DNA from: Diprion similis
Taxonomy: Eukaryota > Arthropoda > Insecta > Hymenoptera > Diprionidae
Assembly (NCBI RefSeq): GCF_021155765.1
Contig: NC_060105.1
Span: forward strand, 186,001-250,000
Length of the DNA stretch: 64,000 nt
Reading direction: 5' to 3'
Shown here: positions 13,600 through 25,700 of the stretch, piece by piece
How the letters are laid out: every line of letters starts with the position of its first letter
How positions within the stretch are numbered: the first letter of the stretch is position 1
The notes under the pieces: model-generated
The model's input: the letters and a program-made list of their open reading frames with translations, nothing else
Databases searched by the model: none
What the model was told of the DNA's origin: nothing
Position numbers and translations under genes: made by a program

Positions 13600-13911
13600 C
13601 ACGGTCTTACATACAGGGTCCTGCAACGAACTGAAATTTGAGTGGTGGGGGTAGCCGCGTTATTGTCCAAATTTTTTGTGCCACTACTGGCCACTACGCA
13701 GCGCTGTCAGTTATTCATAGGCACGGTCTTACTCGTCTTACTTCATGTGCGTAACATTACAAAGTAAGGTTATATTCGCCAAATAATAATAATATTGAGC
13801 TTATGAATAAATCGTAGCGCTGCTTTTGTGGCCACAAGTTGTGCTTTTGTTTCGGACGGGAACTGACCACCCCCCACCACGTTCGTTGCAGGACCTGTAT
13901 GTAAGACCGTG
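13600..13911. mobile_element. TIR element, copy 1 of a family (about 312 bp)
   Basis: Terminal inverted repeats of about 32 bp, CACGGTCTTACATACAGGG at 13600 and its complement ending at 13911, match with one single-base indel. They resemble the TIRs of the element at 15071-15392. A further CACGGTCTTA lies inside at about 13722, suggesting internal rearrangement or nesting. The flanking 8-mers do not match each other, so no target-site duplication is preserved. No coding capacity. Confidence 0.7.
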
Positions 13912-13992
13912 AGAAACACACAGATAGCGGGCTGCCAGCAGAGTCATGCGTGCGCGCATGTGACGGTCACATCACGAACTTCCGATAGAATG
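13911..13992 (+). repeat. Dispersed direct repeat, copy A
   Basis: About 80 bp resembling 16436-16531 in the same orientation. The best block is GACGGTCACATCACGAACTT (one base differs at its right edge between copies), preceded by GCTGCC and TCATGC(G/A)TGCGCGCA. It starts exactly where the TIR element at 13600-13911 ends. Confidence 0.75.
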
Positions 13993-14750
13993 CTACCAGC
14001 AGAATAGCAGATACCAGCCCAGGGTAGCGTTTCATGTAGCATCCGATCATGCAAGATGCATGTTTCTGCAGAAGAGGTGATCTTGCAGATAAACTATACG
14101 GGTCTGTCTGATGTCACTCGCTACAGTATATAGACGACAGGATTGCTGTAATTCTACGCAAGATGTCGTGCTGCAGCCCGAACCGAAAACTTGCACGTTT
14201 TCAGGCTTCCACATATATGTTATGGGTGCATTCTGAAATCAGCTGACAGCGCTAAAAACTCCCTAGGACAGAGGCAAAGCGACCCACAAACCCGCCGGCA
14301 CAAAAGAGATAAAAGATTGTTGACAGCACTGAGAGCTAATTTCAGAACGCACCCTATATATATATGCGAACCATATTTGGTGCGACAAATTTGGCGGGAA
14401 ACTCGTGACTGAGTGCATGTCCGTGGTTCTTACCCCCTGAGGATGCATATACACCACATATTACATACATCACCTGATATTATTTTATGCGGTAAGTACA
14501 GTTTTGAAGTTATTTTTCGTGAAATCAGATGCGTTTATAGAGATTCGACTGCTTTTTCATGTCCATGTGGGTAGTTATATCCTTATTTTTGCAATATTTG
14601 GTAAGCTTTCATAAGTTATATTTTTCTTACGATATTATTCTTCCCACGTACTTTACGAGAACGTATGTATTTATTAAAGTGAAACTTTTATTACATCGCC
14701 ACAAGATCGCCACACATTTTTTCGTCCGACTATCGCGTCACGTAACGCGT

Positions 14751-15023
14751 GACGGGCGGCCGCAGAGTGGAGGTAAAGTGGTCGGAGCGGACGGGCGGCC
14801 GTAGAGTGGGGGTAAAGTGGTCGGAGCGGACGGGCGGCCGCAGAGTGGGGGTAAAGTGGTCGGAGCGGACGGGCGGCCGTAGAGTGGGGGTAAAGTGGTC
14901 GGAGCGGACGGGCGGCCGTAGAGTGGGGGTAAAGTGGTCGGAGCGGACGGGCGGCCGCAGAGTGGGGGTAAAGTGGTCGGAGCGGACGGGCGGCCGTAGA
15001 GTGGGGGTAAAGTGGTCGGAGCG
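14751..15023 (+). repeat. Minisatellite, exactly seven 39-bp units
   Basis: Seven head-to-tail units with the core GGGGGTAAAGTGGTCGGAGC. Variation is confined to GGCCGC versus GGCCGT and one GGAGGT in the first unit. Because 39 is a multiple of three, several frames stay open through the array and give repetitive peptides on both strands; these are shadows, not genes. The array is GC-rich against AT-rich flanks. Confidence 0.95.
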
Positions 15024-15070
15024 CGGAGTGGTAAATCTTGACGAAAATTTTCAGTTGCATGCGTACGATC

Positions 15071-15392
15071 CACGGTCTTCTACACAGGTCTTGCAACTAG
15101 GCAAGAAGCTCAATAGGAGGCAGTGACTCCACTATTGAAGCAATATCCAGGTGGCGTTGCGATCGAGGGATGTATAAACATAACCTCTACAATTCTTGAA
15201 CTTTATCATTCACGGTGACCGTTCTATTATTCTACGCCACGGTTTGAATTCAACGCTCGTGTAAAGCGCATGCGTGACTATCGTTATCTTTGTCGCACCG
15301 GGTATCCCTCGATCGCAGCGACCCTAGCGGCTTGGCACGTCAAGAGGACCACGTCGAGATTCACAGTTGCAAGACCTGTGTATAAGACCGTG
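15071..15392. mobile_element. Non-autonomous TIR element with perfect 8-bp target-site duplication
   Basis: The TIRs pair CACGGTCTTCTACACAGGTC at the left with its near-perfect complement at 15364-15392. The element is flanked by GTACGATC at 15063-15070 and again at 15393-15400, a perfect 8-bp duplication. Eight-bp duplications are typical of hAT and P superfamily insertions. No transposase frame is present, so it must have been mobilised in trans. The TIR family is shared with the element at 13600-13911. Confidence 0.88.
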
Positions 15393-15716
15393 GTACGATC
15401 CGAAGAAAAGTTTCACTTTCATCGTGGTTTCATACAACCACTCAACCGTTTTTTTTTATTTGTGATTTACGGAAATTTTTGACCTTATACTGTCAATAGT
15501 CTATTAATAGTTGCTATCAACAGTCGTATATTGTCGAATTCCTTTATATCGTCTGTGTAAATTTGATATTTTTTTTATTTCATATTAATTTATATAATCT
15601 TCCACATTATTGACAGCTTTTACGATGATTAAACTAAAACGAAAGGCTTTTACAGACCTCACACAACGCCAAGCCGAACCTGGCGAAGCAATACATGAAT
15701 CATGCATGTTCTGCGG

Positions 15717-16367
15717 CAGTAGGGATAGGAAAGTCGACTCTGATTTCGGTCAAGAATCGATCTTTTTATAAAAATAATCGACTTTTTGGAATCGAGTTGA
15801 ACCTGTCTCAAGTCGATTAAAATCGATTCTCACCCGCTGACTTCGACTTTTTTTATACGACACCATATGATGGTAGTATAGGTTGTACCGTTTTCATGAA
15901 TCGACTTTTTCATATTTTTTTCTATACTCAGTTAGTGAAGATATTTGGAATATTTAAATTACATATTTTTTATATTTTTATGTCTCATGGATAATTTATT
16001 GAAATTCTAAGCTGATATTTTAATGTTTTATTAATATTAAATATTTATTTTAATGTCTCACTTATGCTCAATGTAAATACTACAAACTTATTCTTGGTGG
16101 CATACTACGTGCAATTTTTATATAGAATAAATATATTTTATAAAATTAATAAGAACAATACTTGTGTGTGATTTGTTTAAATAAAATGTATAAATGATAA
16201 ATAAATTGCTTATTAACAATAAAGAAATAATGAGTTGTTAAAAAGTCGACTTGAGAGTCGAAAAGTCGACTTTTAGCAGTGATTAATCGACTTCGAAAAT
16301 TAAAAAATTCCAAGTCGATTCTAAAGTCAAACAAAAGTCGACTCTTTTCGCGCCATTTCCATCCCTG
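15717..16367. mobile_element. hAT-like non-autonomous element with subterminal GTCGACTT repeats
   Basis: The ends read CAGTAGGGATAGGAAAGTCG on the left and, reverse complemented, CAGGGATGGAAATGGCGCG on the right. CAGGGNTGGAAA is a common hAT-type terminus. Many copies of AAGTCGACT or ATCGACTT in both orientations lie near both ends, like subterminal transposase-binding repeats. The centre is very AT-rich and has no transposase. The flanking 8-mers do not match; a 7-base GCGGCAG occurs just outside each end but slightly offset. Confidence 0.65.
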
Positions 16368-16435
16368 CCGCAGCGGCAGGCACCTGTCGGAAGGCAATAC
16401 ATCACTGATCAACATTCGCAAGCTTCCTGCAACTG

Positions 16436-16531
16436 CGAAAACAGACACAGATAGTGGGCTGCCGGAAGTCTATGCGGCAGGGTCATGCATGCGCGCACAT
16501 GACGGTCACATCACGAACTTACGACAGAATG
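16436..16531 (+). repeat. Dispersed direct repeat, copy B
   Basis: Second copy of the repeat at 13911-13992, with one extra 10-15 bp insertion (around TATGCGGCAG). It lies about 100-250 bp upstream of the first exon of the SLC17 transporter, hence inside its likely promoter region. Confidence 0.75.
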
Positions 16532-16614
16532 TCACCTGGGAGGGAATGCCAGATGTAGAGAGGGGGCTGGCAAGCGTTGTTGCCGCGTAGAGGATGCGCC
16601 ATGCGCGATGAACA

Positions 16615-16787
16615 TTATTTCGCGTCGCAAGTTCAGTTCAGTTTAATCAGTGACACGGAAGTATCGGGACGTCGTGGTTGGCGGGAATTGTTGCAAACGT
16701 GGAAATACCGGCTTCAGCGACGTCGAAGCTGTTTGTGCAGGCTGGTTTTTTGAATAAAGTTCAAGTGATTATACGAGTCGACCAGAA
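16615..16787 (+). promoter_or_regulatory. Likely 5' UTR and start region of the SLC17 transporter
   Basis: GTTCAGTTCAGTTT at about 16631 contains two arthropod initiator-like TCAGT motifs. The following roughly 150 bases are GC- and CpG-richer than the surroundings and lead to the ATG at 16788. No TATA box is seen. Confidence 0.4.
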
Positions 16788-19700
16788 ATGTCGCTTGCAC
16801 AAATATTAAGGGGTGAGTCCTATAAAGCTGTTTTCTAACAAATCACGTATAGTATGTGCCATACAATGTATGGTTGTTTGAAAGAATACAAGTTTCTTTG
16901 TTTGCAATTATATGTTTATCAATATTTGCGATCACAGCCGGGAAGTGTCCCGATCGTTCTCTCTGTAGCAACAGTTGACCTTAGCCTCCAGTGTGATTGT
17001 AGCATCAATGCTCGCACTATGTAATTAATGCGGCGCGCCAAGATCCACGTTGCATCATCCCATCTACTGCACGCATGAAATTTTACTGTACGCCTATTTC
17101 ACAATGACTAATTGTCATTGCCGACCGAATTACCGATTCATACATCATTTCACTGATTTTCCCTATATTTCCATTCTCTGGCCATCACTAAGCACGGTCA
17201 GGGTATAGTGTAACCATCGTAATGCCATGTAATGGCAAGGCAGATCACAACTTTATGGCGCACACTATATCCAGTGAAACCAAACCGTAATTGCACGTCC
17301 GTGATATAGGGGGTAGTTTAGGGCGATGCAAAGCCCTTGATCTTGGGAAGTGTGATTGAGAATCGGGTAAAAAAAGAGCAACATAGTGATGATTCGACTT
17401 ACTGCCATAGTGATAGTCTTACTGCACTGGCAATGGTTTACCTAGCCCTTATCCAACAGCAATACCTGTAAACTATTGAAGAAACCCACTGTGCTCACAA
17501 TGCTGGTACATACATACAGTAATTAGAATCTGTCATACTTGTAGGTATATGGATAATTTTGTATACGGCTTAGGCGAAACACATAGTGTAACTGTTAAAA
17601 TCAAGGGAAAGTAACAAGCGTCACGAGCACTGCAGGCTGGTGCAGTGGAAACCTAGAATAGAATTCTCTGAGCCTTATCAGGTCTGATTGTAAGCGAGAT
17701 AATGTGAGATGAAGGGTGGGGAATCGGGATAGAATGGTCGTAGAAGGAAAAAGAGACAAATCAGTATGAACCAATGAGGAAGCACCTTCTAATGCAAAAC
17801 TAGCTATGTATCTTCATCGCCGATAAAATATCACAGGAACAATTAAGGCCTTTGCGTCTTTTAATTCCGAGATTGTCCTTAGAAAGGCCCTACACCTACA
17901 AGACAAGTCTAGCGAGCTGTCTTGAGACCGTCTTGAAAATCAGTAATGAATACGAATACCGGCCTAATTTAAATTTCAAAGTCCCTAGTCAAACCGACAT
18001 CGAAATTCAATGATATTATCCGAACAAGTATGACGTCTAAAATCCTTCAAGCTCATGCGCGCCTATACTAGTGCCAGCGAATTTATAACAATCATAAGCT
18101 AAACAATTATTTTAATCCGATAATATATTACGTCAAACGAGCCCGGATAGTTCTACGCAAATAGAAACGATAAGAATCGTATATAAATATTTTTAGTATT
18201 CAAAAAAGTGCCTTGGGATGTTTATATTAAGTTTTATATACGTCTGCCTCTATTGGATTACTCTCGTGATTATATTGCAAATATCTAATTAAAAAGTGCA
18301 CATTTTCATCGAATTTGAGAAATAAGTCAATTCCAGTGACTGTTTGGAAAGCGTAAGGAAGTTATATATATCTCTTTATATGTAAAAATGTACCAATCGT
18401 ATGAGTTGCGGCGAGACAGTATAGGGCCACGAAGTAAGTTTACGCGTTATTCCATGTCTAATATTTAACTCCCGACTCAACCATAAAGTTAACTTTTTTG
18501 ATCTGAAAAACGGAACGAAAGTGGAATATTTTTCCCGCTTAACTTTCTTTCCATATCTAACGGGAAAAAAGTCTACTTCTTCTAATCTGATAATCTCGTT
18601 TTTCCCGCAAAATGGAAGTATGATAGAGTATATTACAAATTAATGTGTAACGTCTTAGCTCTTGGTATGTGACATTTGATGATGATAACGATGACGGTGA
18701 TAATGATGATGAAAAAAGAATATTCTTGAGTGTGGGAGCTCCCCCCAACCCTCCAGTGGCGGTTTCGCCCTTGCACCCCAACCACGGCCTGTGGGCCAGG
18801 ACCCGCTCCCGCGCTTTGACTCCCGCCGGGCTACTTCCATGTACTACTTGTATTCGGTGTTTAGATTTACTCTTCTCTTCTTTTCATCAGAAGTCAATAC
18901 GTAGCGAGTAGTCACACTTGAATCGTAATAGTATCATATAGGTATACAACGTGCATTACCCACCGATTACCTAACTTATCTAGGTAATGTGACCACAATG
19001 AGGAAAACGTAAACAAAAAATACAAACTGCTCAAAAAGGGCACCACCCGCTTGTGCTGCGGTCGACATAGAACGCTTAGCTTCTGTGCATGAGTGATTCC
19101 CACTTTTTGAGTCAATAGATGTGGCCAGAGTTGAGTCAGGAATAAAGTCCTATATATAACACATGAATAAAGTCGATTATTCCCTTGTTACAAAATGAAC
19201 TATTAGTCTTGAATATCTGTATACCGGTATGTCGGTCCTAGGAAGAAAAAGAGACCAGTGTCGTTTACGTTTCAAACAATATTGCATGTACACTGAGAAT
19301 GTATCAAGAGAAATTCTGAAAAATTTCTGTATTACATTTGAAGATGTTGTTTCTAGCTTTATAGGTTTCTCAAGTTATGCTATAAATATAATGCAACCCT
19401 TGGAAGAATGAATGTTCATGATAATATTTTCACATTTGAAATTATAATGATATGAAAAGTTGCGCTCATGAACTATTCAGTGATCGTTTATCAATAAAAT
19501 AAAAATTTTCGATAATCAATGACCATTTTCGTTCCAACTATCTAGTAGATTCGTTTTTCGAGGATGCAACAACGAGTATTATGAGATAACATAAGGTTCC
19601 ATCTCGTGGTCCTTGTGATCAAATTTTCTATAGCCGTTGTATTACACGTAATTCAGTATATAAACGCCATACGTGTTTATTTTGGGAACTCAATCGCGCC

Positions 19701-22700
19701 TTACTTACAAACGCAGATGCAGGTCTCAACGAAACGTGCTTACATAAGACACTGCAATTGGTCAGACTTACGATTAGGCGTTATATATAATGCCAACTAA
19801 GCCCCGCTGTGCGTAACGTTACTGTCCAAACAATGCCTTGACTGAATATATTATTCTTCCGTATACTACTAGTTCGTATGGAGGTTCCTTGTACGTACTT
19901 GCACCATCAATTACGTTTCTTCTAACACTTTTCGCAATTCTTTCAAGAAAAACTATAACTTTTCTTCATGTATATGGATATAGCCTGATGATATTGTCTA
20001 TTATTAATGTGCTCGAATGATCGTACACCTAATATGTCTGTTTACACTGGGATATGGACTAATGATTGATGGTTTTTTAAATCGTCGATATATCAAAATG
20101 GTATCGGTAATTCCTAATCTGAGCCCACAGAGTTAGATAATCACACTTACTGAACGGATTTCGACCAAGCCGAAAAAATACTAATGTTGTAATTACAATT
20201 CGCAAGGTATATGCTATCGCATACATAAAATGCAGGTATGAAATATGTAAAAACTTGTTAGATTATGATAGTTTGTTTGCAAGGTTTTGTATCCACCAAA
20301 GAGAAATACGAAGTTGACCATACCTTGAATCCTTAACTCGAAGAGGGTATAGGTATCAGTTTTACAAGTGAACAGTTCTATCCAAGTTGTTTTGCACATT
20401 CGGCGGCCTCAAATATTCGAGTAGGATAGGTTCGTTCCTGTACGGATTCATTTCTACAGATTGACGATTATGGAAAAGATCCTGCACCGCTCGCGGCAAA
20501 GGTTCCATACATTATCCCTAAAGGTTGTGCCTTATAGGTAAACTGCGTTCTATAAAGGGTCATTCGTTCATTGAAGAACATCGAGTGCGATCGAATAACG
20601 CAGCCGTCCTACCTGGCAGTCTTAAGAAAGTAGAACAACAGAAAGATAGAATTGAATGTAATAATGTTTAACAATTAGGATTAAGTTTGAGCAGAGATAG
20701 GAGCAGAGTAATCTATTTGAATGCGCAGGGATTTTTAAAACATAAAGATGAAATATTGAGAAACATCAGATGAGTGACGGGGGAGCAAAAATATATGTTG
20801 GGGAAATTAAATGAGTGCTCTCTCTCGCTCAATAGCGGATATCGCGTTCAGGAACGAATTAAAATTAACAATAAGACATTTTTTTTTAAACTTTCAATTT
20901 TTACAGAAAAAATATAACCTACTCATGTAGAAGCGGCGAATGTAAAAACGAAACCGTAGGCATACACTGGTAGTGGCATACTGTGGCATGTAGAATCGAA
21001 CCTATAGAAATTCTCGCTGTCTAACCGTTCCGGACAGAATCTGTTTTTCCTCGTAAAAATGTGTCTAAAGTAGCGGACACAACTGCCGTAAAATAACGTA
21101 AGACATGAATGAAACACAAAATATAACAAACTAAGATGATGTGAAATAATTCCAAGTTGAACGAGCATAACTGTTGTTTCAACATTCCTATGATACCGAT
21201 TGTAGCTATCGCTCACGAACAATTGTAACCGTGCTAACAATCTTCCATAGGGTATGCAAATATGACTGTTACGCTTATATCTACATGACACATCGGTCGA
21301 CGGATGTATAATTATAATCTATCACTTCGTTGCCGTCGTTGTTCACCAGTACGAGCAAAGCGTCGTGTGTTTGTATGGCGGAGGTATTTCTGGCAAAGGA
21401 AAAGGGTTTCAATTGAACGGCATTGATGTTTGGTTTACTGGTCCATGAAATTCTAATGAAAGTCATAGAGCCAGTGATAAAACACCTGGGTGATACAATA
21501 TAATTCAATTCACACTTACCATTATGATGACTGCACGTGCTAACCCGAGCGAATCATCTGAACTTCGCCAACACAGCACAACGCTTGTATGTATTGATAT
21601 GTAGATAGTCAATCGTCATTCCCTATATACAGATGCTCCCTGTAATTGGAGTTCCTTTGACGTATTTGAAAATAGCATGTTGCCATCCCAGCATTTCCAA
21701 GGCTATAATATAAGTCAGATTTTATCTGTCGAATTGTATCGTATCATGTTGCAGCTGCACGAATAATCATCCTGCAACAACGTATCAACGGTGTACAATG
21801 TAATTGTCTCAACGCAAACTAATGTAGGGCATCAAGTATTAATTGCTACGCGGATGAACCGTGTATGACCATCTAGCATAGAGATGGTCAAACTCGACTG
21901 TACAGGTTGTATTATTTTAATCGCCTCAGGCCGATTACACCAAAGCTAAGGAAGATAAGAAAAAATTTTTGCCGCAAAATATTTAGGGTTCGAGGCGAAA
22001 AAGAAGGTGAGACTATCATATTTTCTGCAAGTGGAGGCGCCAAGATAAAGTGAAGGTCGACTTCGTTTTAAAAAATTGTTTTTTTTAATAAAACAGTACC
22101 TATATTGTTACCATCGGCATTCGAAAGGACATTAAATTCTGGGTCTAAAAGTACGAAACAGTACATACTCATCACCTAATCTCGACCGGTGATGAGAAAC
22201 AAGCCTGTCAAGTTGCTACGGAACAAGATACCGGTAACTCGTCAGTTCTATGGAAATACTCGGGGACTCAAGTATTCTAATACCGGATGTTGTCAGAATA
22301 GTTCTCTACATGGAGTGTATGAGGTTGGATGAAGGGCAATAGGAATGTTTGTATCGTATTTCATTTATTTGCTACCAAAAAATACAAAATAAATTGCGCC
22401 ATTTTTAATTGATGCCTATTCAAATGCTGATGGAAAAAATATACTGTTTCATTTGAGAAAAAAAAACCAATTCGACCTTCACTTGACCTTTGCGTCTCCA
22501 CTTATTAAAAATCTGACACTCTCATATTTTTTCCTCCTTCGAAAACTAAATATTTTATAGGAAACATTTTTCCGTAACTTGCTTAGTCTCGGAGTGATCG
22601 GTCTGGGGCGATTAAAATGAAACGCCCTGTATAATTGTATCATACATTATACAGATATATGTAGACGGGCAGCACATGAAGAGTTCAACTGCACATATAT

Positions 22701-25700
22701 CATGTAGAAGTATGTGTAGATTATCTGAACAGCCATCATTATTTTAAATAAAAGGTCAACTCTCGCGGCAATGTCAACACGCGCGACGTAACAAGTGATT
22801 GTATAACTTCAGCGCTTGAATACTGAAGAAGATACTTCTTTAATTACATGTTGTAACCCACCATGATACGAAGATATACTGACATAATGTAATATGTTCT
22901 CGATGCGGGGCGTGCGTTTCGACCCGAAGTTTCGTACATAAGTTATCAAGTACATAGTATACGCTGCACTTTTAATTGCACATGCACACGTACTCTCCAC
23001 GAGAATTGAAGGATCAGTTATATTACTCCCTGCATACATTTTTTTTTCTTCAAAAGGTAATAATTCGGCTGTAAATGGTATACCTTTGTATACAGGTTGC
23101 AGTTAAATTTTAGTAATAGTACCGTTATAAGGAAGTGCAATCTTATAACCTGAATATTTGACCAAAATTTGGGTGAATTAGTTAGTTACGCTACAAATTT
23201 AATGATGAAAGGATAACTATAAAGTCATTTGAAATCGTAAATCGAGAATCAATGATTGGAAAAGATTTACTTCAGTATTAATCTCACAATCAGTTATACA
23301 TTATATTTGCCATACCCGTTGAAAAACGTATAGATGAATTTTTACTATTGGTCGTTTTGTACAATATTATTTTCGCTGAAACTGTTCAATTATACATTAG
23401 TTGCTGATTTCTGTAGCGATATGAACTGTCGTAAAAACTATTGAACTTTCGCCGTTGGAGCTTCTTTCCCACGCACGATTCTTGCTTATTTATCCAACAA
23501 GTTTTAAATAGTATTTGTTCGGGAATTTCGAGGGAAACCGCAAAGTTTTGAAATCTCGATTAATCAATCTTGATCGAAAACTCAATTCATCGCTATCGTG
23601 AAGTTCCGATAACACATTCTTCACGGGACACACCAATGCGACTATAATTTCTCGATTTGCTTAAAGTTGAAAGTCAAAATAAAACTTCACAAAAAAAGTG
23701 GTTTGTATTGTAATTTGCATAGCAACTTCCTTTTCCTACACTCCTTCGATAACCATGGAATTTAAAAAAGATTTAAGATAAGAATTCTCTTGCAAAGAGT
23801 TCTTCGAAAAAGGTCACTTTGATTTTTTTGGAAAATAATATCACAAACAGACCAGTATGGAACATGATTGTTTAAAGCTGATTAAAAATAAATGGTCGAA
23901 GCTTGATTGTGAGTTCAAATTTGAAACTGATTGAAAAGTTGTACAGTTTTACTGATGTGTCCATCTAGAGGATGCTATAGTCAGTCTCTAACGAATACCG
24001 GGTAAAATGTTACCTATTCTGACTATCAAAATCTACATGCAGCACTGATGCGAGAATGCGGCAGTCAGCGCGACGTCTACATGCAATGCCAAAGTAAGTC
24101 TAGGAGATGTCTACCTGTTATAAGTGGCAATTGAACTATATCGGAATATCTTGGCATTATCGTCGGGTACAACAAAACTTTTTTCGGACATTTGTATTCG
24201 GCATTGAATGTAGAATTGCACTGGCTTCGGTATTCTCGCATCAGTACTGCATGTCAGGTTTGATGCTAGTAAAAATAAGTAACATTTCAACGCGGTCGGT
24301 AAGGCTGACTGTACCATTCTCTTGATAGTAAGGTTGAAGTTCGTATAACGTTATCATAACGCTGCGTTTGTAGAATTACTCGTTATTTCGCAACTTAAGA
24401 ATTGCCACAAATTCAGTAAAACCATAATACAGTAGATATTATAAAACACTCAGATTACGCAAATTCATCTCTAAAATAATTACGAAGTTGCGAAATAGTG
24501 ATTTTTATTTCAATGCTTACGGTTAGTTAAGTCAACGTCGTGAACTTCATTCCACCGTTCTTGATGAGGGGTATAGTATAAATATTCAATCGTTTGTAAG
24601 TCAACTTGAGGCTAAATATTGAACTGACCTACAGTCATCTTTCGATTTACCGTAACTCAGTGTAGGTAACAACTTGAGTTTTCGGTGAAGCTTCATCGAT
24701 CGAAACCTTAGTACATACATCAACATGAAATCCCGTAAAAACCCCTGTGATCATTTTTCTTTTTCAACCCGCGTTGGATGGGGTATACTGTATGATCGTT
24801 AGGTTTTGCAAGCAACTTGTACGTTCATTCCATTACACTATTTATAGCTATGTACCCTGCAATAATTGAACATGACCAGGAATCTAAAGAAATCGTTGTA
24901 TTATCATTTATTTACAGAGAAGATCCCTCGCCGAGGCATCCTCGGAGCCATGATGTTTCTTGCTTGTATGTTTTCTTACTTTATACGGACAAACATTTCC
25001 ATTACCATCGTTGCCATGGTCATTCCCACAGAAAAAAAAAACGGGACAATCATAAAGGATGTGAGTCTTTTTTATTTATAATAGTTATTGATGAATAGTT
25101 ATTGATGAATATCGCGCTCTGAAATTTTATAATTGTGTACTTCATCGAAAGTTCAACTTCGAACAATGTATACCGGGTCTCACACTAATTTTCGACAAAA
25201 ATTCATAGCCATGTAATATTTGTTAATTATTGCGATCACAGCATGCATTCATTCTGTACAAAACCAGCTGCTAACTATTTTAATCCCAGGACCTTTCATT
25301 ATTCAAATATCTAACGACAAGATGAGCTCGCTCACTTTAACGTATGTATCAAGTATTTTTTTAGTATCATTAGCAGTAAATCAAGAATTTTTATAACAAA
25401 CTTTTGGTATTGCGCAGAAGAAATTTCCTACTATGTAATTAACCCTCCGCGGTCACTTGGGGTCGATACGACCCCAGAAATCAATATATTTCATATGGGA
25501 CAAAAAATAACACTGACCACGAAGAGTTAATAATCCATTAATAATGATATCATCTATTAAAATGAAAGACCCGTGGGGCCCGAACATTTTCGGATACGGG
25601 ATATAAAATAACATCACTGGTCGCACTACACTACATTAACACTCAATAGACTTATATTACGAATCAGCCATCTGATACTTATTACGAAAATGATGGAATA

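Noticed and set aside
14674-15126. Long overlapping repetitive ORFs on both strands (about 111-140 residues)
   Set aside because: They are products of the 39-bp minisatellite, open in several frames because the unit length is divisible by three.
16279-16590. 103-residue plus-strand ORF
   Set aside because: Spans the right end of the hAT-like element and the dispersed repeat; no transposase-like motif.
20923-21508. Two minus-strand ORFs of 122 and 75 residues in the SLC17 first intron
   Set aside because: No start/splice arrangement joins them; the apparent intron between a GTAAGT at about 21520 and an acceptor near 21490 would be implausibly short.
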